From Chlorobiota bacterium (GTDB taxonomy: Bacteria; Bacteroidota; Bacteroidia; Bacteroidales; VadinHA17): a stretch of DNA of 41,586 nt. The translations under genes and the position numbers were made by a program. Within the stretch, counting starts at the first letter, position 1. Every line of letters begins with the position of its first letter. Below, one piece after another: positions 1 through 7,670 of this stretch. The stretch lies in the NCBI GenBank assembly GCA_013152085.1, contig JAADHC010000060.1, forward strand, positions 1-41,586, written 5' to 3'. Under the pieces are notes generated by a model. That model was not told where the DNA came from. It worked only from the letters and a program-made list of their open reading frames with translations, and did not search any database.

Positions 1-2
1 CC

Positions 3-1004
3 GTTAGTAACAGTATGGACTATTTTGTTAACAGTAAAGGAGCAACATCATCGCTTCAGTTTTATACCCAGTCGAAATATTATTTAAGGAAGAACCTGGT
101 TGTAAATGCAGGTTTGCATTTGTATTATTTTAACCTGAACAATGATTATTCAATTGAGCCGAGATTAGGTATAAAATGGAATTTCATGCCAACCCGGTCT
201 TTGAGCTTTGCTTATGGGAAACACAGCAGGCGCGAACCCCTGCGCACCTATTTAATGGAAGTACAAACACCTGACGGCTGGAGCAGGCTCAATGAAGATC
301 TCAGCATTACAAAAGCACATCATTTTGTGTTGGGTTACGATTGGAATCTTGGCAATTCCACTCATTTGAGAATAGAACCTTATTATCAGATTTTATATGA
401 TGTGCCGGTGATTCCCGACAGTTCCTTTTCTATGATAAATTACAAAAACGATATGTTTTTCAGTTCAAAACTGACAAATGAAGGAACCGGGAGGAATATT
501 GGTGTTGATGTTACATTTGAACATTTTTTGAAAAACGGGTTTTATTATCTTTTTACTTCTTCTGTTTATGATTCAAAATATAAAGGTGGCGATGGTATTG
601 AAAGGAATACCCGTTACAACCAAAATTATGTTATGAACCTGCTTATGGGCAAAGAATGGCAGGTACGAGACAACAATATTTTCAGCCTGAATGGTAAATT
701 TACAGTATTAGGAGGGCAGAGGTATGCCCCGGTTGATGAGAAAAAATCAATCCGGTATAAGTTTGTAGTTTATGACAATTCCAAAATTTATGAAGAACAA
801 TCGCCTGCAAACTATTACCTCGACCTCTCGGTTAACTACAGGATAAACAAAGCAAGATGCAGCCATACAATAATATTCCAGATTAAGAATCTGCTGATGC
901 AAAAGGAATTCCTCGGCCATGCATATAATTACGAGACAGCCACGGTCGAACCTTATGAACTCACGATTATGTATCCGTATTTAAGTTATAAAATTGAGTT
1001 TTAG
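3..1004 (+). CDS. TonB-dependent receptor, C-terminal barrel (5' partial)
   Basis: The frame is open from the first bases of the window, so the true start lies upstream and the in-frame ATG at 15 is not the start. About 333 residues are visible. They consist of alternating polar/aromatic strands broken by loop-like stretches, and the chain ends in a terminal Phe (YKIEF), as expected of an outer-membrane beta-barrel. The pattern, with a penultimate strand such as 'FQIKNLLMQKEF', fits the C-terminal barrel of a SusC/CirA-like TonB-dependent receptor; the plug and any carboxypeptidase-regulatory domain would be outside the window. The substrate cannot be told. The stretch looks more AT-rich than the genes from 2971 onward. 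It ends about 390 bp before the RRM gene and probably belongs to a different transcript. Confidence 0.75.
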   Translation, partial: VSNSMDYFVNSKGATSSLQFYTQSKYYLRKNLVVNAGLHLYYFNLNNDYSIEPRLGIKWNFMPTRSLSFAYGKHSRREPLRTYLMEVQTPDGWSRLNEDLSITKAHHFVLGYDWNLGNSTHLRIEPYYQILYDVPVIPDSSFSMINYKNDMFFSSKLTNEGTGRNIGVDVTFEHFLKNGFYYLFTSSVYDSKYKGGDGIERNTRYNQNYVMNLLMGKEWQVRDNNIFSLNGKFTVLGGQRYAPVDEKKSIRYKFVVYDNSKIYEEQSPANYYLDLSVNYRINKARCSHTIIFQIKNLLMQKEFLGHAYNYETATVEPYELTIMYPYLSYKIEF

Positions 1005-1263
1005 AATTAAAGTGAAGTTTTCTTTTCTGCAGGGCTTTCAGGAAATACAACCGTAACCCGGTTAATAAGCCAGGCAAAGTATAAAAAAACCGGGCATTAT
1101 CGGAACCGGCTTTGGTTTGACCTCTGAATACTGAAAATAAAAGCGTATATTCGCATTAATTTCTGATTTGAAAACTTGTGCATATATCTACTAAATCCCG
1201 TCACCGTTAGTTCATTGCTGCTCATCTTTTTTAATCATTTATTAACTTTTAAATAACAGAAAT
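1005..1263. other. Intergenic stretch, no gene seen
   Basis: No convincing reading frame on either strand. Around 1088-1120 there are CCGG-containing inverted segments that could form a weak hairpin after the receptor gene, but there is no clear T-run. The promoter of the next gene follows at 1264. Confidence 0.4.
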
Positions 1264-1294
1264 TTTGAAAGTCAAACCTGCCCGGATAAAGTTG
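1264..1294 (+). promoter_or_regulatory. Promoter for RRM/cold-shock unit
   Basis: TTTG at 1264-1267, a 19-bp spacer, then TAAAGTTG at 1287-1294, one mismatch from the Bacteroidota -7 consensus TAnnTTTG. Transcription would start near 1300, giving a leader of roughly 98 nt before the ATG at 1398. The leader contains a 7-bp hairpin with one G-U pair (arms 1310-1316 and 1323-1329, loop CAAAAA). Long structured leaders are common on cold-shock genes; whether this one is regulatory is inference. Confidence 0.5.
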
Positions 1295-1397
1295 CTTGTT
1301 CTGTTTTCCGTTACGGCAAAAACTGTAACAGCAGATTATTTCCTGACCGGCAAAAGAGCGTGTTGTTAAAAAATATTAACCATTAAATTATTGAATC

Positions 1398-1652
1398 ATG
1401 AACATTTATGTAGGAAATCTTGATTTTAAGGTATATGAAAATGACCTGGAAGCAATATTCGGAGCATATGGAACCGTAAGTTCTGTTAAAATTATTACCG
1501 ATAAAATAAGTGGCAGAAGCAGGGGCTTTGGTTTTGTCACCATGGAAAATGAGGATGAAGCAAACAAAGCAATAAAAGAACTTAACGGCACGACATTAAA
1601 AGACCGGGAAATAGTTGTAAATGAGGCGAAACCAAGGAGAAACAATTATTAA
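1398..1652 (+). CDS. Small RRM-domain RNA-binding protein
   Basis: An 84-residue protein made of one RNA recognition motif. RNP2 is IYVGNL (residues 3-8) and RNP1 is RGFGFVTM (residues 42-49); both carry the aromatic residues that stack on RNA bases. The tail is short and basic (KPRRNNY), unlike the glycine-rich tails of cyanobacterial and plant relatives. Single-RRM proteins of this size are widespread in Bacteroidota, where they bind single-stranded RNA and act as post-transcriptional regulators. The gene starts about 98 nt after a predicted promoter and sits 9 bp before a cold-shock protein gene, so the two are almost certainly co-transcribed. An antisense frame of similar length is a shadow. 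Confidence 0.93.
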   Translation: MNIYVGNLDFKVYENDLEAIFGAYGTVSSVKIITDKISGRSRGFGFVTMENEDEANKAIKELNGTTLKDREIVVNEAKPRRNNY

Positions 1653-1661
1653 TATTTAATT

Positions 1662-1862
1662 ATGGAAAAAGGGAAAGTAAAATGGTACAACGCAGCCAGG
1701 GGTTTTGGTTTTATTGAATCGGATAATGGCGAAGATATTTTTGTTCACCGAACCGGTTTAGATAGTGCTATTAAAGAACTTAAACCCGATGAGGAAGTTG
1801 TTTTCGAAACCAAACAGGGCGAAAAGGGTCTGACGGCTATTAACGTGAAACCGGCAAATTAA
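1662..1862 (+). CDS. Cold-shock protein (CspA family)
   Basis: A 66-residue single cold-shock domain. The start MEKGKVKWYNAARGFGFI contains RNP1 (RGFGFI, residues 13-18), and RNP2 is DIFVH (residues 25-29). Length and motifs match the CspA family, small OB-fold proteins that bind single-stranded RNA/DNA and melt secondary structure. It lies 9 bp after the RRM gene, so both products of this operon are single-stranded RNA binders. No separate promoter is visible in the spacer. Whether it is cold-induced or constitutive cannot be decided from sequence. Confidence 0.96.
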   Translation: MEKGKVKWYNAARGFGFIESDNGEDIFVHRTGLDSAIKELKPDEEVVFETKQGEKGLTAINVKPAN

Positions 1863-1890
1863 TTCATTTATTCTGATATCATTTAATATC

Positions 1891-2066
1891 GAAGATCTCA
1901 AAGTTCCTGTTTCAGTCGTTCAAGGAAGAACGGGTATGGGTATTTTCTTTCCGGAATGGCGTCAGGAGTAACCAACATGGAAGGAATGGGTGATGTTTCG
2001 GCCGTGGAAAATGCTTTAACCGGATTCAGAAACGAAAACCTTCAGGCCCAAAAAATAATTAAATAA
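1891..2066 (+). other. Possible gene remnant or 36-codon ORF before sigma gene
   Basis: Two overlapping frames give protein-like sequence. The first, 1891-1971, reads EDLKVPVSVVQGRTGMGIFF and ends at a stop at 1969. The second, 1956-2066, starts with ATG and reads MASGVTNMEGMGDVSAVENA before a further 16 residues. The stretch could be a frameshifted remnant of one gene, or the second frame could be a genuine 36-residue ORF ending 6 nt before the sigma gene's GTG, positioned for translational coupling. I do not recognise a family in either frame. Confidence 0.25.
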
Positions 2067-2072
2067 ATTTCA

Positions 2073-2939
2073 GTGCGGCAACTTAGAATCACAAGACAAA
2101 TAACCCAGCGTACCGATAAATCCATAGGTCGCTATTTTCAGGAGATAAACAGGTATCCGATGATTACCACCGAAGAGGAAGTTGAATTATCGGAGCGCAT
2201 CAGGAATGGCGATACGGATGCCCTGGACAAGCTGGTTCTTGCCAACCTTCGTTTTGTAATCTCAGTAGCAAAACAATATCAAAACCAGGGCTTGTCATTT
2301 TCCGATTTAATTAACGAAGGGAACCTCGGATTGGTGAAGGCAGCTAAGAAATTTGATGAAACACGGGGATTTAAATTTATTTCGTATGCCGTCTGGTGGA
2401 TCCGCCAGTCAATGATCCAGGCTATTTCTGACCAAACCAGAATTGTGCGTTTGCCATTAAACAGGGTTTCGTCGATTAATAAAATTAACAAGGCTATTCC
2501 TTTTCTGGAACAGGAATTTGAGCGGGAGCCGGTTGATGCTGAAATTGCCGAGTACCTCGATCTGACCCATGACGAAGTAATCATTGCAAACAATATTAAG
2601 AGGCGTGAGGTTTCTTTTGACAGACCCCTCGCGCGCGATGGCAACAATGATTTCAGCTTGTATGATTATGTCCAGACCGGGGATATCCCTACACCCGATA
2701 GCAATGTCATGAAAGAATCTGTTGTGACAAACATTAACCGGGCATTGAAAAAACTTACCGACAGAGAAGCTGTGATAATAACCATGTCTTTCGGATTGTG
2801 CAGTTCACCAACCTATTCCCTGAGCGATATAGCCACAAAATACGATATGTCATCCGAGCGCGTCAGGCAAATCAGAAGCAAGGGACTATTCAAGTTGAAA
2901 AATCTGCTGAAAGGAAAATATGCTTTTCTAGATTACTGA
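2073..2939 (+). CDS. RpoD-like sigma-70 factor, probable secondary paralogue
   Basis: A 288-residue sigma-70 protein without region 1.1, as in Bacteroidota primary-type sigmas. The GTG at 2073 is chosen because it gives MRQLRITRQI, matching the MRQL N-terminus usual in this family. Region 1.2 spans about residues 16-50 and region 2 about 55-125 (DLINEGNLGLVKAAKKFDE, then RGFKFISYAVWWIRQS in 2.3/2.4). Region 3 is about 135-210 and region 4 about 225-280, with a helix-turn-helix ending in SERVRQIRSKGLFKLKN. Region 2.4 is close to the housekeeping form. Region 4 departs from it: FGLCSSPTYSL replaces the usual FGxxxxxxxTLEEIG-type stretch, and the recognition helix is followed by GLFKLKN instead of the usual AIRRL. 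That suggests an alternative or stress-linked sigma, which suits the adjacent RNA-chaperone genes. It converges on the next gene with 31 bp between them. Confidence 0.88.
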   Translation: MRQLRITRQITQRTDKSIGRYFQEINRYPMITTEEEVELSERIRNGDTDALDKLVLANLRFVISVAKQYQNQGLSFSDLINEGNLGLVKAAKKFDETRGFKFISYAVWWIRQSMIQAISDQTRIVRLPLNRVSSINKINKAIPFLEQEFEREPVDAEIAEYLDLTHDEVIIANNIKRREVSFDRPLARDGNNDFSLYDYVQTGDIPTPDSNVMKESVVTNINRALKKLTDREAVIITMSFGLCSSPTYSLSDIATKYDMSSERVRQIRSKGLFKLKNLLKGKYAFLDY

Positions 2940-2970
2940 AAGCCCTCCTGACCCAATTAACAAACAATTA

Positions 2971-4629
2971 TTATCTTGGTCTGACCCCGGTACCGGGTCC
3001 ACGCACCACACGTCCCGGCAGGGCACCGGTATGTTTACCGTCTTTCAGCACCTGCTGACCGTTGACAAAAACATCAACCATCCCCACGGCATATTGATGG
3101 GGGCTGGTAAAGGTGGCCTTGTCAGCGATCTTTTCCGGATCGAACACCACCACATCGGCATAATATCCCGGTTTCAGCGAACCCCTTTTATATAATTTCA
3201 GGTTAGATGCAGGGAATGAAGTCAGGCGACGTACAGCTTCTTTAAGCGGGATCACCTTCTCCTCCCGGACATATTTTCCGAGCAGGCGGGCAAAGGAGCC
3301 GTAAGCCCGGGGATGGGGATTGGTTTTAAGGAAGACCCCCTCCGGAGCCAGTGATCCGGCATCCGAACAAAAACTCATCCAGGGCAGGGCGATTTTTTTC
3401 CGTATGTTGTCTTCGGACATCGTAAAAAATACCGTACCGATGCGGCTATCGTCATCCACGATCAGGTCGAGGACGGTATTTTTGAGGGAGGTTCCCCGGA
3501 GGCGGGCAACCTCGGCCAGGCTTTTTCCGGTGAGATATTTCAGCGAGTCGTTGGCGAACCCCACCAGCAAAATACTGTCCGGGGAACAGGGGAATTTGAT
3601 CTTATCCAGGATCTTCTTCCTGGTTTCAGGGTCTTTGATCCTGCCAACCTCAACATCATGACCGCCCTCTCTTGCCCATGTGGGCTCCACGGTATTCAAC
3701 CCAGTGGCCGAAGCGGGATAATTGTACATGTCGGCAGTAATCCGGAGGCCTTCTTTCCGGGCCTGCTCAATTTTTTTAATGGCCGTATCCAGTTTCGTCC
3801 AGTTTTTCCTGCCGCCGGCTTTAAAGTGGTAAATCTCCGAGCGGCATCCGGATTCACGGGCAATACGGATCAGTTCATCCACCGCTTGCAGCAAATGGTC
3901 ATTTTCATGACGGATATGAGAAATATAGAGCCCGTCATATTCTGCAACGACTTTAGCCAGTTCGATAAGCTCCCCGGTAGAGGCAAAAGTTCCCGGAATA
4001 TAGATCAGGGCGGAAGCCATCCCCACAGCGCCTTCCTCCATGGCCTGACGGACAAGGGATTTCATCTGCTCCATCTCCTCAGGTGTTGCCGGCCGGTTGT
4101 TCAGGCCGATCACATATTCCCGAACGGATCCCTGACCGATAAACGAAGCCACATTGGGTGAGATCCCCTTTTTCTCCAGGAAACGGAGATACCCGTCCAG
4201 GGTTGTCCAGGGAACATTATATTTAATATCATCCTGATCTTCCACCATTTCTTTTTTCATTTTTTCATTCAGTGGCCCCATGGATGAGCCCTCTCCCATC
4301 ACCTCCAATGTGACACCCTGGCGGATGTCGCTTTGCGAGCGGCCGTCTTGGATCAGGGATTCGGTTGCCCAGCTCAGCATGTTGATAAAGCCGGGAGCTA
4401 CGGCAAGCCCGGAGGCATCCATTTCCTGCACACCTTTTTTATTCCCCAGGTCACCGATCGCAGCAATGGTGTCACCCGAAATAGCCAGGTCGGCTTTGTA
4501 AGGTGTTCCCCCACTCCCGTCGTAGATCATGCCGTTGCGGATGATCACATCGTAATCCGGTGAAGAACAAGAGAAAAGAAAACCCAGCAACACCGGGAGC
4601 AGAAAAACAATTTGCCTGAATGATTTCAT
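2971..4629 (-). CDS. Amidohydrolase lipoprotein, D-aminoacylase family
   Basis: A 552-residue protein. I start it at the ATG at 4629, which gives a clean lipoprotein signal peptide with lipobox LFSC (Cys21). An upstream in-frame ATG at 4662 would lie before the predicted transcription start. The fold begins YDVIIRNGMIYDGSGG and continues to a C-terminal PGYYADVVVFDPEKI, both typical of the D-aminoacylase / N-acyl-D-amino-acid deacylase branch of amidohydrolases. Probable ligands are His238 (YISHIRH), His268 (EIYHFKAGG) and Asp423 (FCSDAG). The usual HxH after PGFI is replaced by NMLSW (residues 83-87), and the Cys found in the loop after GVT in characterised D-aminoacylases appears as Glu (VMGEGSS). 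The metal site is therefore unusual. The cell location would be the periplasm or the outer-membrane surface. The true substrate is unknown. Confidence 0.85.
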   Translation of the reverse strand: MKSFRQIVFLLPVLLGFLFSCSSPDYDVIIRNGMIYDGSGGTPYKADLAISGDTIAAIGDLGNKKGVQEMDASGLAVAPGFINMLSWATESLIQDGRSQSDIRQGVTLEVMGEGSSMGPLNEKMKKEMVEDQDDIKYNVPWTTLDGYLRFLEKKGISPNVASFIGQGSVREYVIGLNNRPATPEEMEQMKSLVRQAMEEGAVGMASALIYIPGTFASTGELIELAKVVAEYDGLYISHIRHENDHLLQAVDELIRIARESGCRSEIYHFKAGGRKNWTKLDTAIKKIEQARKEGLRITADMYNYPASATGLNTVEPTWAREGGHDVEVGRIKDPETRKKILDKIKFPCSPDSILLVGFANDSLKYLTGKSLAEVARLRGTSLKNTVLDLIVDDDSRIGTVFFTMSEDNIRKKIALPWMSFCSDAGSLAPEGVFLKTNPHPRAYGSFARLLGKYVREEKVIPLKEAVRRLTSFPASNLKLYKRGSLKPGYYADVVVFDPEKIADKATFTSPHQYAVGMVDVFVNGQQVLKDGKHTGALPGRVVRGPGTGVRPR

Positions 4630-4659
4630 GATATCCGGAATTAAGAGACAGATGACCGG

Positions 4660-4690
4660 CAAAATAGAAATAATGTTTCAGGATTACAAA
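4660..4690 (-). promoter_or_regulatory. Promoter of amidohydrolase lipoprotein gene
   Basis: On the minus strand GTTTG (about 4690-4687) is followed after 19 bp by CTATTTTG (4667-4660), which contains TATTTTG, a near match to the -7 element. The start of transcription would be near 4654, about 25 nt before the ATG at 4629; this supports that start over the ATG at 4662. Confidence 0.45.
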
Positions 4691-5098
4691 CAAAACAGAA
4701 CGGTATCGGTAATAAAATATTAAGGAGAAACCAAAATAAAACCATACAACCGGACTCACCGTGCCTGTCATCAGGTACGAATCACATTTAGCATGATTTC
4801 TAATGTTTTTGTAACTCCTGCTCACAGATCATATTTGCAGTTTCAATACATCGGCTCTCCCCGAATTCCTTTTTACCTCTAATGTGTGAAATTGTTAACA
4901 ATCATCCAGGGGAGGTGTCGTGCTTTCTTCTGCAATTCCGTACGTATGAAAGCAAAATGGGCAGAAAAGTTGCAGAACCGGAAATTTCTTTCGTTGCAAT
5001 ATGTTTCGTATTCCGGGCTGACGGCCGTGGTCAGTGATCTTTTGCCATATATTAACATCCCTGATAATGTGCGCCGTTCATTTGAGCGGAGCACAGTA
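4691..5098. other. Gene-poor stretch with one promoter-like site and a doubtful small ORF
   Basis: TTTG at 4808-4811, 18 bp, then CATATTTG at 4830-4837 (one mismatch to TAnnTTTG) would start a plus-strand transcript near 4842. Two short overlapping frames follow: an ATG frame 4882-5037 (51 residues, MCEIVNNHPGEVSC...) and a GTG frame 4886-5107 (73 residues). Neither resembles a known family, and they overlap in different phases, so at most one is real. The transcript would run into the 22-bp repeat array. Confidence 0.3.
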
Positions 5099-5186
5099 TC
5101 TACGTAGATAAATTTATTTAACTACGTAATTAATTATAAGAAACTACGTAGATAATTTTTATTAACTACGTAGTTAACTTTTCATA
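5099..5186. repeat. Four-unit 22-bp tandem array with TACGTA core
   Basis: TACGTA occurs at 5101, 5123, 5145 and 5167, exactly 22 bp apart. Three of the four units (1, 3 and 4) contain the 8-bp palindrome CTACGTAG; unit 2 has CTACGTAA. Each core is followed by about 14 bp of nearly pure A/T. A fifth unit beginning at 5187 keeps only ACT. The even spacing, close to two helical turns, would put every core on the same face of DNA, as in iterons or clustered operators. There are no unique spacers, so it is not a CRISPR array. Confidence 0.85.
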
Positions 5187-5319
5187 ACTGATTTAAATAC
5201 AAAACTCTCACAAGATCATCTTATTGTGCCACTATGTAATATTTCTTTCCGGGAAGGGATAATTCCGGCAAAAAAGACACTCTTCAGACACCTAATAAAA
5301 ATCAAGTAATTTATATTAT

Positions 5320-5338
5320 ACGACTCCGCCGGAGTCGT
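5320..5338. repeat. Palindromic hairpin ACGACTCC-GCC-GGAGTCGT
   Basis: Perfect 8-bp arms with a 3-nt loop. It shares the GACTCC...GGAGTC core with a second hairpin 32 bp downstream, so the pair looks like a small dispersed (REP-like) repeat family rather than a terminator; there is no T-run. Confidence 0.75.
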
Positions 5339-5369
5339 GGATCGGTAACATAGTCAATTTACAATAATC

Positions 5370-5386
5370 TGACTCCTACGGAGTCA
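5370..5386. repeat. Palindromic hairpin TGACTCC-TAC-GGAGTCA
   Basis: Perfect 7-bp arms around a TAC loop, the second copy of the GACTCC...GGAGTC core. The rest of the gap to 5549 shows no gene or further motif. Confidence 0.7.
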
Positions 5387-5549
5387 TCCTACGCTCATTA
5401 CGGCCCAGGATTCAGGTGTTTTTTATCTTTTTCATGCGAAGGCCTTTATATTGGCAGAAGAATATTATAACGAAAAATGATTGTTTCAACTTTTTCAATC
5501 CGGTACAGCCAGGCTCAATGTTCTATTTTAGTTCAATCCGCTCTGTGCT

Positions 5550-6287
5550 TTATTGAAAATACAGGGTAATTCCGATCCGGGTAGGGCCCATGATATGGTT
5601 GGAATAATTCCATGTCCAGCCAGGATAAAACAGATCTTTAATAAGAGGTCTGGCCACCGGTGAACCAAAGTCCCCGAAGAACGTCAGGGTCATATCCATA
5701 ATTTTAAAATCAACCCCGGCAAGCAGGGAATATCCGAACAGATACCCTTCGTCATTCCCATATGTTTTGTCTTTCTTGCTGTTAGCATAGTTAGCATTCC
5801 ACACATAATATCCCAGGGCAGCCCCAATCCATGGGGACATTTTTTCCCCATGTAAGAAATATTTTCCGCCAATACGGAATCCTGTCGACTGCATATAAAA
5901 ATTAACGTCCGTCTGAAACGGGCCTGCATTCATTGCTCCCGCATCGGTAAGGGTATATTGTTCGACAGTCCAGATACTTTGAGCATAGCCTCCCTGATCC
6001 ACCTGATTAATTTTATAGGTATAGAAGTTTGCATCGAAAAACAGGCCAACAGCATTTCCGAATTTCCGGTCAATGATCAACCCGAAACCATAGCTTGAAT
6101 TAAAGGAAACGGAATTTTTCAGGGCTGTGGTTGCAACCCCCATGGGCAAAACACCGGAAAATCCTATATGGCATTTTTTACCTTTTTCCGCCACATCCGC
6201 ACTTTCCTGTGCCGGGGACTTCATTGTCACTGCCAACAGTGCAATGATGGAGAACAAAAATGTAAAACGATTCATGGTATTATTCAT
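5550..6287 (-). CDS. Outer-membrane beta-barrel protein (paralogue of the one at 27033)
   Basis: A 245-residue protein with a signal peptide ending near SPAQ (MNRFTFLFSIIALLAVTMKS... after an alternative ATG four codons in). The rest is alternating-hydrophobic strands with glycines at turns and the aromatic C-terminus ITLYFQ, typical of a small outer-membrane barrel. The segment DFGSPVARPLIKDLFYPGW closely parallels DVGSPLAKPLRIDNLF in the protein at 27033-27851, and both end with a similar RxGxxxxxF strand, so they are paralogues. No enzymatic motif is present and the function is unknown. It lies 114 bp after the end of the zinc dehydrogenase gene on the same strand and may or may not share its transcript. 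Confidence 0.75.
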   Translation of the reverse strand: MNNTMNRFTFLFSIIALLAVTMKSPAQESADVAEKGKKCHIGFSGVLPMGVATTALKNSVSFNSSYGFGLIIDRKFGNAVGLFFDANFYTYKINQVDQGGYAQSIWTVEQYTLTDAGAMNAGPFQTDVNFYMQSTGFRIGGKYFLHGEKMSPWIGAALGYYVWNANYANSKKDKTYGNDEGYLFGYSLLAGVDFKIMDMTLTFFGDFGSPVARPLIKDLFYPGWTWNYSNHIMGPTRIGITLYFQ

Positions 6288-6401
6288 TTAAGGGTACAAT
6301 TTTTAAAAGTATTATAACCAATAAGACTTATAAAAACATGAAAAGGTTGTCTCCTATAACCACACTTGTAACCATTTTTTCAGAGTCTTCTTACGGTACT
6401 C

Positions 6402-7670
6402 CTACCCAACGTTCATCCGGGGACCATGTGCAAGCAGGTACTCCTCCGCCTCCACCGACCAGAGACCGTTATGACGGCGTGTGATCTCATCCAGCTTTGC
6501 AAAGAGCGGGTCTTCCCTGCCTTTTCCGGCAAAGTCCTCTATAGCCGTAAGAGGCAGGCTGAGATGGGTATAGATCAGTTTTTTGCCTCCGGGGATATCA
6601 GGCAGGTGCAATGTCGTGGGGATTACGGCATCCAGTCCGCCGATGTGAGTGATGAGCCCGGAAGGGTCCAGTCCCTCTGAAAACATCTGCAGCGCTTCTG
6701 CCATATCTTTATTGTTTCCGCCGCTGGTACCGGTGATATGGGTCCCTTCGTAATGCACATTATAGAAATTGAGACGGGCAGAAAAGTCCGGATCCGGCGG
6801 ACCCGCAAAAAAGTTGAGGCATCCGTCACGGCGGAGCAGGCTGTCGGCGATTTCTATTATTGCCGCCACAGGTGCAAACACAAATACATCATCATATCCT
6901 TTCCCTCCGGTCAGCGCCTTCAGGGTCTTTTCCGGATCATCAACATCCGCTGTATTCACATAGTGCAGTTTTATTCCCTGCTCGGCAGCTATTCCGGGCG
7001 GGAAAAGCGTGGCCGCCCTGTCGAGACGGGCCTGGTCAATATCCGTAACAACCATTACGGAAGGTTTGCGCGGCTGGTGGATGGCAAAGTTTATGGCCGC
7101 CAGGCCCATGGGGCCGGCGGCAGCCAGCAGCGCCAGATTTCCGCCCTGGCGTATTCCCATATCGTGATGATAAGTTCCGGGGGGTATATGATAACTTGCA
7201 TGGAAAGCCCCGAGCACACAAGAGAAGGGCTCGGCCAGGGACGCGGGAAAAAATCCGGGGCCTTCATACGGGAGCAGACAATCCATCTCCATCACCTCAC
7301 GAGGAATGAGGATCGTTGTGGCATCCCCGCCGATATAACGGTATGAATAGCCGGGCGCGTTCAGGCTATCTTTGTAATTGAGGGCAGGCTGGACGGAAAA
7401 CTTCATACCCCGGAAAAATTTATCCTGCCACTTTTTCCCTACCGCCACGATCTCCCCGGCGAATTCATGCCCGATGATGGTCGGGTTATCAGCCACATCA
7501 TCCGGAACCCGTTTATGATCAGCCCCCTGCATGGCAGCTTTATAACTGGACATACAGATACTGTCTGTGATCACCTTCGCGAGAATTTCATCATCCCGCA
7601 TGGGAGGCAGTTCAAAGGTTTCGAGGCGTAAATCCTGCTTACCGTATATTCTGACTGCCTGTGTTTTCAT
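6402..7670 (-). CDS. Zinc-dependent dehydrogenase, L-sorbose-1-phosphate reductase-like
   Basis: A 422-residue medium-chain dehydrogenase/reductase. Catalytic-zinc ligands are readable: Cys39 (SICMSS), His68-Glu69 (GHEFAGEI) and Glu147 (LAEPFSC). The Rossmann turn is AAAGPMGL near residue 185. The four-cysteine structural zinc lobe is absent. Length and layout recall SorE, which reduces L-sorbose 1-phosphate to glucitol 6-phosphate, but the exact substrate is inferred from the family only. The neighbouring SDR resembles sorbitol-6-phosphate 2-dehydrogenase, which would be the next step of that pathway. A terminator-like hairpin and a 368-bp spacer separate it from the SDR, so it is probably transcribed on its own. 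Confidence 0.8.
   Translation of the reverse strand: MKTQAVRIYGKQDLRLETFELPPMRDDEILAKVITDSICMSSYKAAMQGADHKRVPDDVADNPTIIGHEFAGEIVAVGKKWQDKFFRGMKFSVQPALNYKDSLNAPGYSYRYIGGDATTILIPREVMEMDCLLPYEGPGFFPASLAEPFSCVLGAFHASYHIPPGTYHHDMGIRQGGNLALLAAAGPMGLAAINFAIHQPRKPSVMVVTDIDQARLDRAATLFPPGIAAEQGIKLHYVNTADVDDPEKTLKALTGGKGYDDVFVFAPVAAIIEIADSLLRRDGCLNFFAGPPDPDFSARLNFYNVHYEGTHITGTSGGNNKDMAEALQMFSEGLDPSGLITHIGGLDAVIPTTLHLPDIPGGKKLIYTHLSLPLTAIEDFAGKGREDPLFAKLDEITRRHNGLWSVEAEEYLLAHGPRMNVG

Noticed and set aside
2798-3058. An 86-codon plus-strand frame across the end of the sigma gene
   Set aside because: It overlaps the conserved region 4 in another phase and ends in antisense of the amidohydrolase; no family features.
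5099-5186. CRISPR-like array
   Set aside because: Repeats are contiguous 22-bp units with degenerate AT linkers, not identical repeats with unique spacers, and no cas genes are present.
6738-7346. A 202-codon plus-strand open frame
   Set aside because: It is antisense to the zinc dehydrogenase gene, whose motifs are intact, and has no family resemblance.
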